Part shown: piece after piece, positions 26,912-35,147 of the stretch
Layout of the letters: every line of letters starts with the position of its first letter
Position numbering within the stretch: the stretch's first letter is position 1
Origin: Cereibacter sphaeroides
GTDB lineage: Bacteria; Pseudomonadota; Alphaproteobacteria; Rhodobacterales; Rhodobacteraceae
Assembly (NCBI GenBank): GCA_003243455.1
Contig: QFQS01000003.1
Span: 62,001-126,000 of the forward strand
DNA: 64,000 nt
Reading direction: 5' to 3'
Position numbers and translations under genes: made by a program
The notes under the pieces: model-generated
The model's database searches: none
What the model was told of the DNA's origin: nothing
The model's input: the letters and a program-made list of their open reading frames with translations, nothing else

Positions 26912-27700
26912 TCAGGCCTGCGGCAGAAGTGCAATGAAACGATCAAGCATGGCGTTCACCTGATCGGGCACTTCCAACTGGCAGAAGTGGCCAGAGCCCA
27001 CGGTTTGCCCCAAAAGCACGCCCGGCAGCAGATCGCGAAGCGCCGTAAGATCGCAGCGTGGCGATGGCTCATTGGCCGCGATATAGAGCGATGGGATATG
27101 GATGCGTCCGCGTGCGCCTTCGGCATCGAAGTCGTAAAGCCCGGCATAGGCGGAAGCCATGATGTGCTGCGGCGTCGTCGACATGGTCTTGATCAGCGCA
27201 TCCCGCCGCGCCGCATCATCGGTCGGCAGGAAGAATACCGAGATCAGTATCTGCCGCAGATCCTCGCGATAACCGGGCTTGCGCAATCGCTCGACAATCC
27301 CCGGTATCGCGGCGCGGGCAGCGGGGGGAAAGACGATCGCGGCATCCAGCATGGCAATCGCACCGGGCAGGTCGGGCCAGCGGGCGGCGATGTCAAAGGC
27401 AAGGATACCGCCCAGGCTGTGACCGATCAGGATCGGTTTTTGCAGATCAAGCTCTTGGCACATCCATGCCACATCCTCGGAAAAGCCGTGAATGGGATAG
27501 TCCTGCTCTGGCTTGTCGCTGCGACCGTGACCGCGCAGATCGACTGCGATCACGGTATGGCCCAGCTTTGCAAAGTGGTCGAATTGCGGTGCAAGAAAGC
27601 TGTGGTCGCAGCACCAGCCATGGATCAGAACGACGGGCTGCCGCGCCCCATCGGCCCGTTCAAAGTATAGCGAGATGCCGTCACGCGACAGATAAGGCAT
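26912..27700 (-). CDS. alpha/beta-fold hydrolase
   Basis: A 262-residue alpha/beta hydrolase. The oxyanion segment is LIHGWCCDHSF, the nucleophile elbow is LIGHSLGGILAF near residue 93, and the catalytic His is in VGSGHFCQLEVPDQV near 240. An acid in the AANEPS region would complete the triad. No signal peptide. The substrate is unknown; the sequence resembles haloperoxidase/esterase-like members but lacks anything diagnostic. It lies between yidD and ttcA on the same strand, with 66 bp to yidD. Confidence 0.82.
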   Translation of the reverse strand: MPYLSRDGISLYFERADGARQPVVLIHGWCCDHSFLAPQFDHFAKLGHTVIAVDLRGHGRSDKPEQDYPIHGFSEDVAWMCQELDLQKPILIGHSLGGILAFDIAARWPDLPGAIAMLDAAIVFPPAARAAIPGIVERLRKPGYREDLRQILISVFFLPTDDAARRDALIKTMSTTPQHIMASAYAGLYDFDAEGARGRIHIPSLYIAANEPSPRCDLTALRDLLPGVLLGQTVGSGHFCQLEVPDQVNAMLDRFIALLPQA

Positions 27701-27766
27701 GGTTGTCCGTCCTGGCGGGAATGGCCCTTTGCAAAGATCACAGGTGCGAACCTTGAAGTCCAGCAG

Positions 27767-28000
27767 TTAGCTTTGCTTGGCCGGAGGCACCGGATCATAG
27801 CCCGATCCACCCCAAGGGTGGCAGCGGCAGATACGATGAACCGTCATCCAGCCGCCACGGATTCCGCCATGCAACTCCAACGCCTCCAGCGCATAGGCGG
27901 AACAGGTGGGCTGAAAGCGGCAACCATGGCCCACCCAAGGGCTGAGCAGCAGCCGATAGGTGCGGACCGGCAAGGCCAGCACGATCGCCAGCGGCGTCAT
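27767..28000 (-). CDS. yidD: membrane protein insertion efficiency factor YidD
   Basis: A 77-residue small protein at the inner face of the membrane that aids YidC-dependent insertion. Family motifs are RLLLSPWVGHGCRFQPTCSAYA, with the conserved Cys pair, then CRCHPWGGSGYDPVP. Its start overlaps the rnpA stop by ATGA. It is part of the rpmH-rnpA-yidD cluster. yidC itself lies further along the same strand, three genes later, instead of immediately after. Confidence 0.95.
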   Translation of the reverse strand: MTPLAIVLALPVRTYRLLLSPWVGHGCRFQPTCSAYALEALELHGGIRGGWMTVHRICRCHPWGGSGYDPVPPAKQS

Positions 28001-28410
28001 TTCGACCGCGCCGCGCGATGCACCTGCGCAAGACCCGACGCCATGTCGGACAGCAGATCGGCAAAAACACGTTCCACCGTCACGCCCGGACGACCGACCA
28101 GCACATAGTCCCAGCCGTTCTGTCCGCCTTGGGGCAGGGTGGCGCGTGCAATCTCGCGCAATCGCCGTTTGGCGCGGTTGCGCAGCACGGCATTGCCGAC
28201 CTTCTTGGAACAGGTAAAGCCCACGCGGATCGCAGGATCATCGTCGCCCCGACGCCGGGCCTGCAGCAGAAATCCCGGCAAGGCCTGCCTTCGCCCCTGG
28301 GCCGCGCGCAGGAAATCGGCGCGCTTGGTCAGCATCGTCAGACAAACGGAAACCGCCGGAGACTCTGGCGAGGCATCGCTGCCCTTCACCTCATTCCCCG
28401 GCGGTGTCAT
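27997..28410 (-). CDS. rnpA: ribonuclease P protein component
   Basis: Protein subunit of RNase P, which with its RNA trims tRNA 5' ends. The conserved RNA-binding core is VGFTCSKKVGNAVLRNRAKRRLRE. I chose ATG at 28410 (137 residues), which has AAAGGG 11 bases upstream. A TTG at 28440 would add ten residues and cannot be excluded. The N-terminus before LTKRADFLRAAQ is longer than in enterobacteria, as is common in alphaproteobacteria. Lies immediately after rpmH. Confidence 0.93.
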   Translation of the reverse strand: MTPPGNEVKGSDASPESPAVSVCLTMLTKRADFLRAAQGRRQALPGFLLQARRRGDDDPAIRVGFTCSKKVGNAVLRNRAKRRLREIARATLPQGGQNGWDYVLVGRPGVTVERVFADLLSDMASGLAQVHRAARSK

Positions 28411-28446
28411 GTCTTGTGACCCTTTGGAAAGGGTGCTCAACCGCGA

Positions 28447-28581
28447 TCAGGCGGAGAGTTTCTTCCGGCCCTTGGCGCGGCGAGCGGCCAGCACCAGACG
28501 GCCGCCCTTGGTCGCCATGCGGGCGCGGAAACCGTGCCGACGAGCGCGGACAAGGTTCGAGGGTTGAAAAGTGCGCTTCAT
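28447..28581 (-). CDS. rpmH: 50S ribosomal protein L34
   Basis: A 44-residue ribosomal protein, read directly by translating the minus strand: it starts MKRTFQPSNLVRARRHGF and ends RRAKGRKKLSA, a near-canonical L34. A GGAG ribosome site lies seven bases before the ATG. First gene of the rpmH-rnpA-yidD unit. Confidence 0.96.
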   Translation of the reverse strand: MKRTFQPSNLVRARRHGFRARMATKGGRLVLAARRAKGRKKLSA

Positions 28582-28649
28582 CGCAGGACTCCATTAGTTC
28601 AGCAGGCAAATACCCGACGGATTCGGGACCGGCCATATTCGAAGTCCGT

Positions 28650-28678
28650 CCTTTACGCAGGCTGCCGCCCCAAGTCAA
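28650..28678 (-). promoter_or_regulatory. candidate sigma-70-type promoter of rpmH
   Basis: On the minus strand TTGACT and TAAAGG are separated by exactly 17 bp, about 70 bp upstream of the rpmH ATG. The -35 box is close to consensus and the -10 box is weak. Position fits the rpmH-rnpA-yidD transcript. Prediction by eye only. Confidence 0.45.
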
Positions 28679-28839
28679 TTCGCCGGAAAGAGATTTCCTG
28701 CAACATTCCGCTGGGTTCAGGCACCGAATGTTTGATTGCCCTGTATTTCAGTTCCTGTTCGATCAATGCGGCGTGATGTGTCTGTGCGGCAGGCCGATAT
28801 CGGCGCATCTTCCATCAGCAGCGGCGAAAAGGAAGCGGT

Positions 28840-29568
28840 GTGATCCAAAAGGCAGACCCGGCAAGGCCGCGATGGCTGCAAAAGCTGCCGATCATCGTCA
28901 TCCTGATCGCGGCGCTGTTCGGCGCTTTTACGCTGCGCGACCAGCTAGGATTTGCTGCTCTTGCCCACCACCGCGAGACGCTGCTTTCGTTTCGAGATGC
29001 CCACTACTTCGCTGCCGCGATCTGCTTCATTGCCGCCTATGCGGCGATTGTCGCGCTCAGTCTGCCGGGCGCGCTGATCATGACGCTGACCGGCGGCTTT
29101 CTTTTCAGCGTCTTTCCCGGCGCATTGTTCAACCTTGTCGGGGCAACCACAGGCGCCGTTCTGGTGTTTCTGGCGGCGCGCATGGGTTTTGGTGCGGCGC
29201 TCAACAGCCGAATTGCCGCGGGGGGAGGAGCTGCCGCGTGGCTGATGGCGGCGTTGCGCGAGAATGAGCTTTCCGTTCTGTTGCTGATGCGGCTTGTGCC
29301 GGTGGTGCCGTTCTTTCTGGCCAACCTGATTGCGGCGGCGCTGAACGTCGGTATCGGTCGGTTTGTTCTGACCACGTTTTTCGGCATCATGCCGGGCGGG
29401 CTTGTCTATACTTGGGTCGGCGCTGGTCTGGGCGAGGTCTTTGCCCGCGGCGAAACGCCCGATCTGGACATCATCTTCGAGCCGCAGATTCTGGGTCCCA
29501 TTCTTGGCCTTGCGGCTCTGGCGGCGCTGCCTATCGTCATCCGAGCCTTTGGGCGAAGGGGCACCTGA
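28840..29568 (+). CDS. TVP38/TMEM64 (VTT-domain) membrane protein
   Basis: A 242-residue inner-membrane protein of the DedA-related TVP38/TMEM64 family, with helices near 17-35, 60-80, 85-105, 135-160, 195-215 and 215-238. The family signature region is FLAARMGFGAAL followed by LLMRLVPVVPFFLANLIAAA. Members are implicated in lipid or membrane homeostasis, but transport activity is not shown here. GTG start with AGGA 6-9 bases upstream. It ends one base before the start of the flavin disulfide reductase gene, so the two are translationally linked. Confidence 0.88.
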   Translation: MIQKADPARPRWLQKLPIIVILIAALFGAFTLRDQLGFAALAHHRETLLSFRDAHYFAAAICFIAAYAAIVALSLPGALIMTLTGGFLFSVFPGALFNLVGATTGAVLVFLAARMGFGAALNSRIAAGGGAAAWLMAALRENELSVLLLMRLVPVVPFFLANLIAAALNVGIGRFVLTTFFGIMPGGLVYTWVGAGLGEVFARGETPDLDIIFEPQILGPILGLAALAALPIVIRAFGRRGT

Positions 29569-29569
29569 A

Positions 29570-30985
29570 ATGGAGCGGGTCTCGACGGATATCTGCGTCA
29601 TCGGCGCAGGCTCGGGCGGGTTGTCGGTCGCTGCAGGGGCGGCCCAGATGGGCGCGCGCGTCGTGCTGATCGAGGCCGCAGATATGGGCGGCGACTGCCT
29701 GAACCATGGCTGCGTGCCGTCGAAGGCCTTGCTGGCGGCGGCAAAGGCCGCCCATGCCATGACCGATGGTGCGCGGTTCGGGATCACGCCGGTTACCCCC
29801 GAGGTGGATTTCGCCGCAGTTCAGCGTCATGTCGCCGGCGTCATCGCCACCATCGCTCCTGTCGACAGCCAGGAACGGTTCGAAAAGCTGGGCGTCCAGG
29901 TCATCCGCGCCTGGGGCCGGTTCATCTCGCCGACCAAGTTGCAGGCGGGCGGTCAGATCGTTGCCGCACGCCGCTTCGTCATCGCCACCGGCTCTCGTCC
30001 TTTCATCCCCGATATTCCGGGGCTATGCGATGTTCCCTATCTGACCAACGAGACAGTCTTTTCCGTGATTGAGAAGCCGTCGCATCTGCTTATCCTGGGC
30101 AGCGGTCCCATCGCGATGGAAATGGCCCAGGCGCATTGCCGCCTGGGGTGTCAGGTGACAGTGATCGGCCGTAGCCCGGCCCTTGCGCGCGAGGACCGCG
30201 AACTTGCCACCCCGGTGCTTGATCAGTTGCAGGCCGAAGGCGTGAAGATCATCGAGGATGGCGCGGCAGAGCGTATAGAAGGAGGCACCGGCGTCGCCGT
30301 TATCCTGTCCGACGGTCGCCGCATGACCGGATCACATCTGTTGGTCGCAACTGGCCGCAAGGTCGCGCTGGACGATCTCGGGCTGGAGGCGGCGGGTGTG
30401 AAGAGGACGGATCGGGGGGTGGGCGTGGACAAATCCCTGCGCACCTCGAACCGGCGAATCTATGCCGTGGGGGATGCAGCAGGGCAGGGTCAGTTCACTC
30501 ATCTTGCGGGCTATCATGCCGGGGTGGTCATTCGTCAGATCGTTCTTGGTTTGCCTGCCAAGGCATCTTCGGCTCATATCCCGCGCGCCACCTATACCGA
30601 TCCCGAACTCGCACAGGTCGGCCTGACCGAAGCCGAGGCGCGGAAAATCCATGGCGACCGTCTTACCGTGCTGCACTGGCCGCTTCGCGATAACGACCGC
30701 GCCCAGACCGAACGGCGCGCGGAGGGTCTGATAAAGCTCGTTGTCGCGAATGGCCGCCCCATCGGGGCCGGTATCGTCGGCTATCAGGCGGGCGAACTTA
30801 TATCGCTTTGGGCATTTGCGATATCGTCGAAAGCCAAGCTTTCGGTCATCGCAGGCATGGTTCAGCCATATCCGACCCTTGGTGAGGTTTCCAAACGCGT
30901 GGCGGGGGCCTATTTCTCTCCCAAACTGTTTGATAATCCTTGGGTCAAGCGGATCGTGGGACTGGTGCAGCGCTGGCTGCCCTGA
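29570..30985 (+). CDS. FAD-dependent disulfide reductase (mercuric-reductase-like)
   Basis: A 471-residue pyridine-nucleotide-disulfide oxidoreductase. The FAD motif ICVIGAGSGGLSVAAGAA lies at residues 8-25. The redox pair is GGDCLNHGCVPSK near 45, and the second Rossmann fold is LILGSGPIAMEMAQ near 178. The FAD ribityl region reads IYAVGDAAGQGQFTHLA. The C-terminal dimer domain has VQPYPTLGEVSKR where lipoamide dehydrogenases carry the catalytic His, so the His is replaced by Tyr and classical lipoamide chemistry is unlikely. No N-terminal heavy-metal domain. ATG at 29570 was chosen because it follows the TVP38 stop directly. Confidence 0.85.
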   Translation: MERVSTDICVIGAGSGGLSVAAGAAQMGARVVLIEAADMGGDCLNHGCVPSKALLAAAKAAHAMTDGARFGITPVTPEVDFAAVQRHVAGVIATIAPVDSQERFEKLGVQVIRAWGRFISPTKLQAGGQIVAARRFVIATGSRPFIPDIPGLCDVPYLTNETVFSVIEKPSHLLILGSGPIAMEMAQAHCRLGCQVTVIGRSPALAREDRELATPVLDQLQAEGVKIIEDGAAERIEGGTGVAVILSDGRRMTGSHLLVATGRKVALDDLGLEAAGVKRTDRGVGVDKSLRTSNRRIYAVGDAAGQGQFTHLAGYHAGVVIRQIVLGLPAKASSAHIPRATYTDPELAQVGLTEAEARKIHGDRLTVLHWPLRDNDRAQTERRAEGLIKLVVANGRPIGAGIVGYQAGELISLWAFAISSKAKLSVIAGMVQPYPTLGEVSKRVAGAYFSPKLFDNPWVKRIVGLVQRWLP

Positions 30986-31018
30986 GATACCCTGACTGCA
31001 TAGCAGGAGCCGAATTGG

Positions 31019-32446
31019 GTGCGAGGCAGAACGGGGTCGGTGTTCAATACGCTGTCGGGCCGCTTTCTGCTTCTGACGGTCGTCTTCGTCATGATTGCCG
31101 AAGTCCTGATCTTCGTGCCCTCGGTCGCGCGTTTCCGGGCGGATTATTTGCTCTCCAAGCTGCAAAAGGCCCAGATCGCCTCGCTTGCCACGCTTGCCAC
31201 GGACGACATCATCAGCAGCAGTCTGGAAAACGAGCTGCTTAAGAACGCGGGTGTCTACAACGTTGTGCTGCGGCGCGACGAGGTTCGACAACTGGTGCTG
31301 TCCTCGCCCATCCCCGAGCCGATCGCCGCCACCTACGACCTGCGTACCGAAGGCCCTTGGCAGCTGATCAAGGATGCGATGATGCAGATCTTCACGCCCG
31401 GAAACCGTGTGATCCGGGTGATCGGCAACCCGGTCAACCAGGCGGGGCTGCTGATCGAAACGACCATGGACACTGCCCCTCTGCGCGCCGAACTGATAGA
31501 CTATGGGCTGCGCATTCTCTGGCTTTCGGCCCTGATCTCTGCTGTCACCGCGATACTGCTGTTCCTGGCCGTGCGTCGCCTTCTGGTCGTGCCGATCCGC
31601 CGCGTTGTCACCCATATGACCGCCTATGCCGATGCGCCCGAGGACAGCCGCCACATAATCGCCCCCACCTCTCGTGTTGTCGAACTGCGCGAAGCGGAAG
31701 AGGCATTGCAGGGTATGCAGACGCAGCTGACCGGGGCGCTGCGGCAAAAAGAGCGTCTGGCCCAGCTTGGCGGCGCGGTTGCCAAGATCAGCCATGACCT
31801 GAGAAACATCCTGACCACGGCGCAGCTTTTCGCCGACAGGATGGAGGGCAGCGCCGACCCCGTCACCGCCCGTGTCGTGCCAAAGCTCGAGGCGTCGATC
31901 CGCCGCGCGGTTGCGCTCTGCGAATCCACCCTGACCTTCGGTCGTGCCGAGGAACCGGCGCCCATGCTGTCGCGATTTCCGCTGCGTCCCCTGGCCGACG
32001 AGGTGGCCGAGGCCGAGGGGTTCGGCCCGGAAAGTGCCGTCTCATGCCTGATCGACGTGGCGCCCGGTCTGATGGTGCGCGGCGACCGCGAACAGCTTTA
32101 CCGCGTCCTTTCCAACCTGCTGCGCAACGCCCGCCAGGCAATCGAAGCCACCGGCGCCCCCGGCACCATCGAGATCGGCGGCGGTGAGGATGACGCAGAC
32201 TGGTGGATCAAAGTCGGCGACACTGGTCCCGGTCTGCCCCCCAAGGCGCGAGAGCACCTGTTCACGGCCTTTCAAGGCGGGGCGCGCAAGGGCGGAACCG
32301 GTCTTGGCCTTGCCATTTCCGCTGAACTCGTTCGCGGCCACGGTGGCAGGCTGGAGCTTTTGCGCAGCGACGAAGACGGGACAGAGTTCCTGATCCGCCT
32401 GCCCAAGACCATCGGCCCGGCCGATCCGGCTGCTGCCCCGGTGTGA
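31019..32446 (+). CDS. sensor histidine kinase, orphan
   Basis: A 475-residue membrane histidine kinase. Membrane helices lie near residues 15-35 and 160-185 and enclose a periplasmic sensor of about 125 residues with no domain I recognise. A HAMP-like linker follows. The phosphoacceptor His is in AKISHDLRNILTT near 262. The ATPase boxes are complete: NLLRNARQAIE (N), VGDTGPGLPPKA (G1) and GGTGLGLAISAELV (G2). GTG start with AGGAG about 10 bases upstream. No response regulator is adjacent. It follows the flavin reductase by 33 bp, so it may be co-transcribed with it and the TVP38 gene. Confidence 0.88.
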   Translation: MRGRTGSVFNTLSGRFLLLTVVFVMIAEVLIFVPSVARFRADYLLSKLQKAQIASLATLATDDIISSSLENELLKNAGVYNVVLRRDEVRQLVLSSPIPEPIAATYDLRTEGPWQLIKDAMMQIFTPGNRVIRVIGNPVNQAGLLIETTMDTAPLRAELIDYGLRILWLSALISAVTAILLFLAVRRLLVVPIRRVVTHMTAYADAPEDSRHIIAPTSRVVELREAEEALQGMQTQLTGALRQKERLAQLGGAVAKISHDLRNILTTAQLFADRMEGSADPVTARVVPKLEASIRRAVALCESTLTFGRAEEPAPMLSRFPLRPLADEVAEAEGFGPESAVSCLIDVAPGLMVRGDREQLYRVLSNLLRNARQAIEATGAPGTIEIGGGEDDADWWIKVGDTGPGLPPKAREHLFTAFQGGARKGGTGLGLAISAELVRGHGGRLELLRSDEDGTEFLIRLPKTIGPADPAAAPV

Positions 32447-32466
32447 CGCGTTTTCGCCCTTGCAAT

Positions 32467-32482
32467 GCCCCCGCCCGGGGGC
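32467..32482 (+). terminator. short GC hairpin after the histidine kinase gene
   Basis: GCCCCC and GGGGGC flank a four-base loop, 21 bp after the kinase stop and 19 bp before the tRNA. There is no T-run, so termination is uncertain. Confidence 0.35.
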
Positions 32483-32500
32483 TAAATGCCACGCCAGTGC

Positions 32501-32577
32501 GGACCCGTAGCTCAGCTGGATAGAGCATCAGACTACGAATCTGAGGGCCGGGCGTTCGAATCGCTCCGGGTCCGCCA
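32501..32577 (+). tRNA. tRNA-Arg (anticodon ACG)
   Basis: Full cloverleaf, 77 nt with encoded CCA. The acceptor stem pairs GGACCCG with CGGGTCC, discriminator G, then CCA. The D-arm region reads TAGCTCAGCTGGATAGAGC. The anticodon stem TCAGA/TCTGA encloses CTACGAA, so the anticodon is ACG (A34 would be edited to inosine to read CGU, CGC and CGA). The T-arm contains GTTCGAATC. No integrase gene is adjacent. Confidence 0.97.
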
Positions 32578-32632
32578 TTTTCCTTCTAGACGTGCCGATA
32601 AGACCGTTTGGGATGGCGGCACAACTTCACGA

Positions 32633-34156
32633 TCAGGATCGTGGCACTTTCGGCGAAAACCATTCCGTGTAAGCCTCGCGCAGCAGGTTTTTCTGAACCT
32701 TGCCCATGGTGTTTCTTGGCAAGTCAGTCACCACCACTGCGGCCTTCGGCTGCTTGAACCGTGCCAGCCGGCTGCGGATCGCGGCCAATGCGTGATCAGG
32801 TTCCAGCGTTGCGCCCTTTGCAGATACCAGCACCGCAAACACCGCTTCGCCGAAATCGGGATGCGGCAGGCCTATCACGGCGCTTTCGGCCACGCCGGGG
32901 ACTTCATCCAGCAAGAGTTCGACCTCTTTCGGATAGACGTTGAAACCGCCCGAGATGATCAGATCCTTCTGCCGGCCTACGATGTGCAGGTATCCGTCGG
33001 CGTCGATCCGGCCCAGATCGCCGGTCAGGAAGAAACCGTCGGGACGCAGTTCCTCGGCAGTCTTTTCGGGCATCTGCCAATAGCCCTGAAAGACGTTCGG
33101 GCCCCGCACCTCGATCAGCCCGACCTCGCCCGGTGCCACTTCCAACGCATTCTCGGTCAACTGAACCTCCACTCCCGGCAGGGGGAACCCGACGGTTCCC
33201 GCCCGCCGCTCACCCTCATAAGGGTTCGAGGTGTTCATGTTGGTCTCGGTCATCCCGTAACGCTCAAGGATGCGGTGGCCGGTCCGCTCCTCGAATCCCA
33301 GATGCGTCTCGGCCAACAGCGGGGCGGAGCCGGAGACGAAAAGACGTATATGCGACGTCAGATCGCGGGTCAGGCGCGGATCGTCCAGAAGGCGGGTGTA
33401 GAAGGTCGGCACCCCCATCATCGCGGTGGCCTGGGGCATCAACCGCAACATCGCATCCAGATCGAAACCGGGCAGCCAGATCATCGCGCCGCCGGTCAGC
33501 AGCGTGACGTTCGACGCAACGAACAGGCCGTGGGTGTGAAAGATCGGCAGGGCATGCAGCAGCACATCCCGATCAGTGAACCGCCACAGTCCCCCCAGCG
33601 CCGCTGCGTTTGACAGAAGGTTCCCCTGGCTCAGCATGGCGCCCTTTGACCGGCCCGTCGTGCCAGAGGTGTACAGCAGCGCCGCCAGATCGTCCGATGC
33701 CCGGTCGACGGGCGTAATGCTGTCCGCAGCAGTGGCGGCCCGGTCGGGCAGACCGCCCGAACCGTCCGCATTCATGGTGAGAAGCGTCGCGGCGTTGCGG
33801 GCAGCGATCGGGGCCATCTGGGCCTCGCGCGCGCCATCGCAGACAAAGATGCGCGGCGTGGCGTCGCCAAGGAAATAGTCGATCTCGTTCGCGGTATAGG
33901 CCGGGTTAAGCGGCAGGAACACCGCGCCAAGCGCCACAGCCGCGCCATAGGTCGCCAGCGCCTGCGGAGTCTTGGAAACCTGCATAGCAATCCTGTCGCC
34001 TGTGCCCAGACCTGCCGCCGACAGCGCGTTCGCCTGTTGCGCCACCATCCGCAGGAAGGCGTCGCCGGAAATCGTCGTTCCATCGGCCATGATCAGCAGC
34101 GGCGACTGCCGTCCGGCCAGCGACGCGAAAAGCGCGTCGTAAAGGATGTTCGCCAT
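32633..34156 (-). CDS. matB: malonyl-CoA synthetase (MatB-type AMP-binding enzyme)
   Basis: A 507-residue ANL-superfamily adenylate-forming ligase that joins malonate (or methylmalonate) to CoA with ATP. The phosphate loop is LLYTSGTTGRSKGAMLS near residue 160. The acid-binding motif ERYGMTETNMNTSNP near 296 and the following GERRAGTVGFPLPGV are characteristic of MatB. A5 to A10 motifs include LTGDLGRIDADGYLHIVGR and the catalytic Lys in PRNTMGKVQKNLLRE. No malonyl-CoA decarboxylase or malonate transporter gene is next to it. The 3' end faces the tRNA gene. Confidence 0.88.
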   Translation of the reverse strand: MANILYDALFASLAGRQSPLLIMADGTTISGDAFLRMVAQQANALSAAGLGTGDRIAMQVSKTPQALATYGAAVALGAVFLPLNPAYTANEIDYFLGDATPRIFVCDGAREAQMAPIAARNAATLLTMNADGSGGLPDRAATAADSITPVDRASDDLAALLYTSGTTGRSKGAMLSQGNLLSNAAALGGLWRFTDRDVLLHALPIFHTHGLFVASNVTLLTGGAMIWLPGFDLDAMLRLMPQATAMMGVPTFYTRLLDDPRLTRDLTSHIRLFVSGSAPLLAETHLGFEERTGHRILERYGMTETNMNTSNPYEGERRAGTVGFPLPGVEVQLTENALEVAPGEVGLIEVRGPNVFQGYWQMPEKTAEELRPDGFFLTGDLGRIDADGYLHIVGRQKDLIISGGFNVYPKEVELLLDEVPGVAESAVIGLPHPDFGEAVFAVLVSAKGATLEPDHALAAIRSRLARFKQPKAAVVVTDLPRNTMGKVQKNLLREAYTEWFSPKVPRS

Positions 34157-34190
34157 CGTGCCCCCGGATATGGCCGGCCGCGCCCGGCCG

Positions 34191-35000
34191 TCAGAAGTTG
34201 ATCATAACGCCGGGCAGTCGCAACTCGGTCAGCAGATCGCGCACCTCTTGCCGCGCGGCGATGTTCGAGATGTTCAGCTGGTCCACCCCGGTGTCCTTGA
34301 GGTCAAGCAGCGTCAGCCCGCGCGGGAAAAGCTCTCGGAAGATGACGCGCTCGGAAAAGCCCGGCGCGACGCGGAAACCTATGCGGCGCGACAGATCTTC
34401 CAGTGCCTTGCCGACCTTTTTCTTGTTGTGCATCTGCTGCGCGCCAAGACGGTTGCGCAGAACGATCCAGTCGATGGGCTTCAGCCCGGCCTGCGCCCGC
34501 AGCTGGCGCGCGTTCCACACCATTTCGGAATAGATCGAGGGGCCTTTCACCCGTCCCGTCTCGGCATCGACACGGGCGAGCAGGTCGAAGTCGATGAAGC
34601 TGTCGTTCAAGGGCGTGATCAGCGTGTCGGCCAGAGAATGCGCAACCTGGCTGAGGCGCGTATGTGATCCGGGGCAGTCGATGATGATGAAGTCCGAGAT
34701 CGGCTCCAGCGCCGCTATGGCCGCCGACAGTCGCTGGTCGAAAGCATTTTCGTTCGGGCTGAGCGCCTCCTTGTCGACCTCGGGCAGATCCCGGTAGTCG
34801 GGCGTTGGCAGGTCCAGACCCGCGCGCGCCAGATAGGCCAGCCGGTTCTCGATATAACGGCCAAAGGATTTCTGCCGCAGGTCGAGGTCCAGCGCGCCAA
34901 CCTTGTGACCCATGCGGACCAGCGCGGTCGCGACATGCATGCAGGTGGTGGATTTGCCGGAACCGCCCTTTTCGTTTCCGACCACGATGATATGCGCCAT
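34191..35000 (-). CDS. mipZ: MipZ-type division-plane positioning ATPase
   Basis: A 269-residue ParA/MinD-family ATPase of the MipZ branch, which in alphaproteobacteria forms a gradient from the chromosome poles and keeps FtsZ at midcell. It starts MAHIIVVGNEKGGSGKSTTC, with the deviant Walker A lysines, then LDLDLRQKSFGRYIENR and FIIIDCPGSHTRLSQVAHS (switch II). The region KPIDWIVLRNRL and the C-terminal half match MipZ rather than ParA. ATG at 35000 was chosen because the conserved N-terminus begins there; an upstream in-frame start would add an unlikely leader. Confidence 0.92.
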   Translation of the reverse strand: MAHIIVVGNEKGGSGKSTTCMHVATALVRMGHKVGALDLDLRQKSFGRYIENRLAYLARAGLDLPTPDYRDLPEVDKEALSPNENAFDQRLSAAIAALEPISDFIIIDCPGSHTRLSQVAHSLADTLITPLNDSFIDFDLLARVDAETGRVKGPSIYSEMVWNARQLRAQAGLKPIDWIVLRNRLGAQQMHNKKKVGKALEDLSRRIGFRVAPGFSERVIFRELFPRGLTLLDLKDTGVDQLNISNIAARQEVRDLLTELRLPGVMINF

Positions 35001-35147
35001 GGCCCTGTCCCTTCGGGTCTTTTGAAGTTCCGCGCTACAATCTGGCGGAAGTTCGCGCAAGAGGCGAGAGCCGCCTACCCATGCGGCAGTGCTGGTCGCG
35101 TGGCACTGGCGCGACTATCCTTTGTGCGAACCATGGGAGGCGCGGTG

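Noticed and set aside
32501..32577. tRNA-Arg as an integration site for a mobile element
   Set aside because: No integrase, direct repeat of the tRNA 3' end or foreign-looking genes are seen nearby.
32486..33613. Open frame starting before and reading through the tRNA-Arg gene
   Set aside because: The tRNA cloverleaf is complete and the rest of the frame is antisense to matB.
34905..35147. 81-codon N-terminal extension of the AidB-like dehydrogenase
   Set aside because: It overlaps the mipZ start region on the other strand, while ATG 35148 has a strong ribosome site and the family N-terminus.
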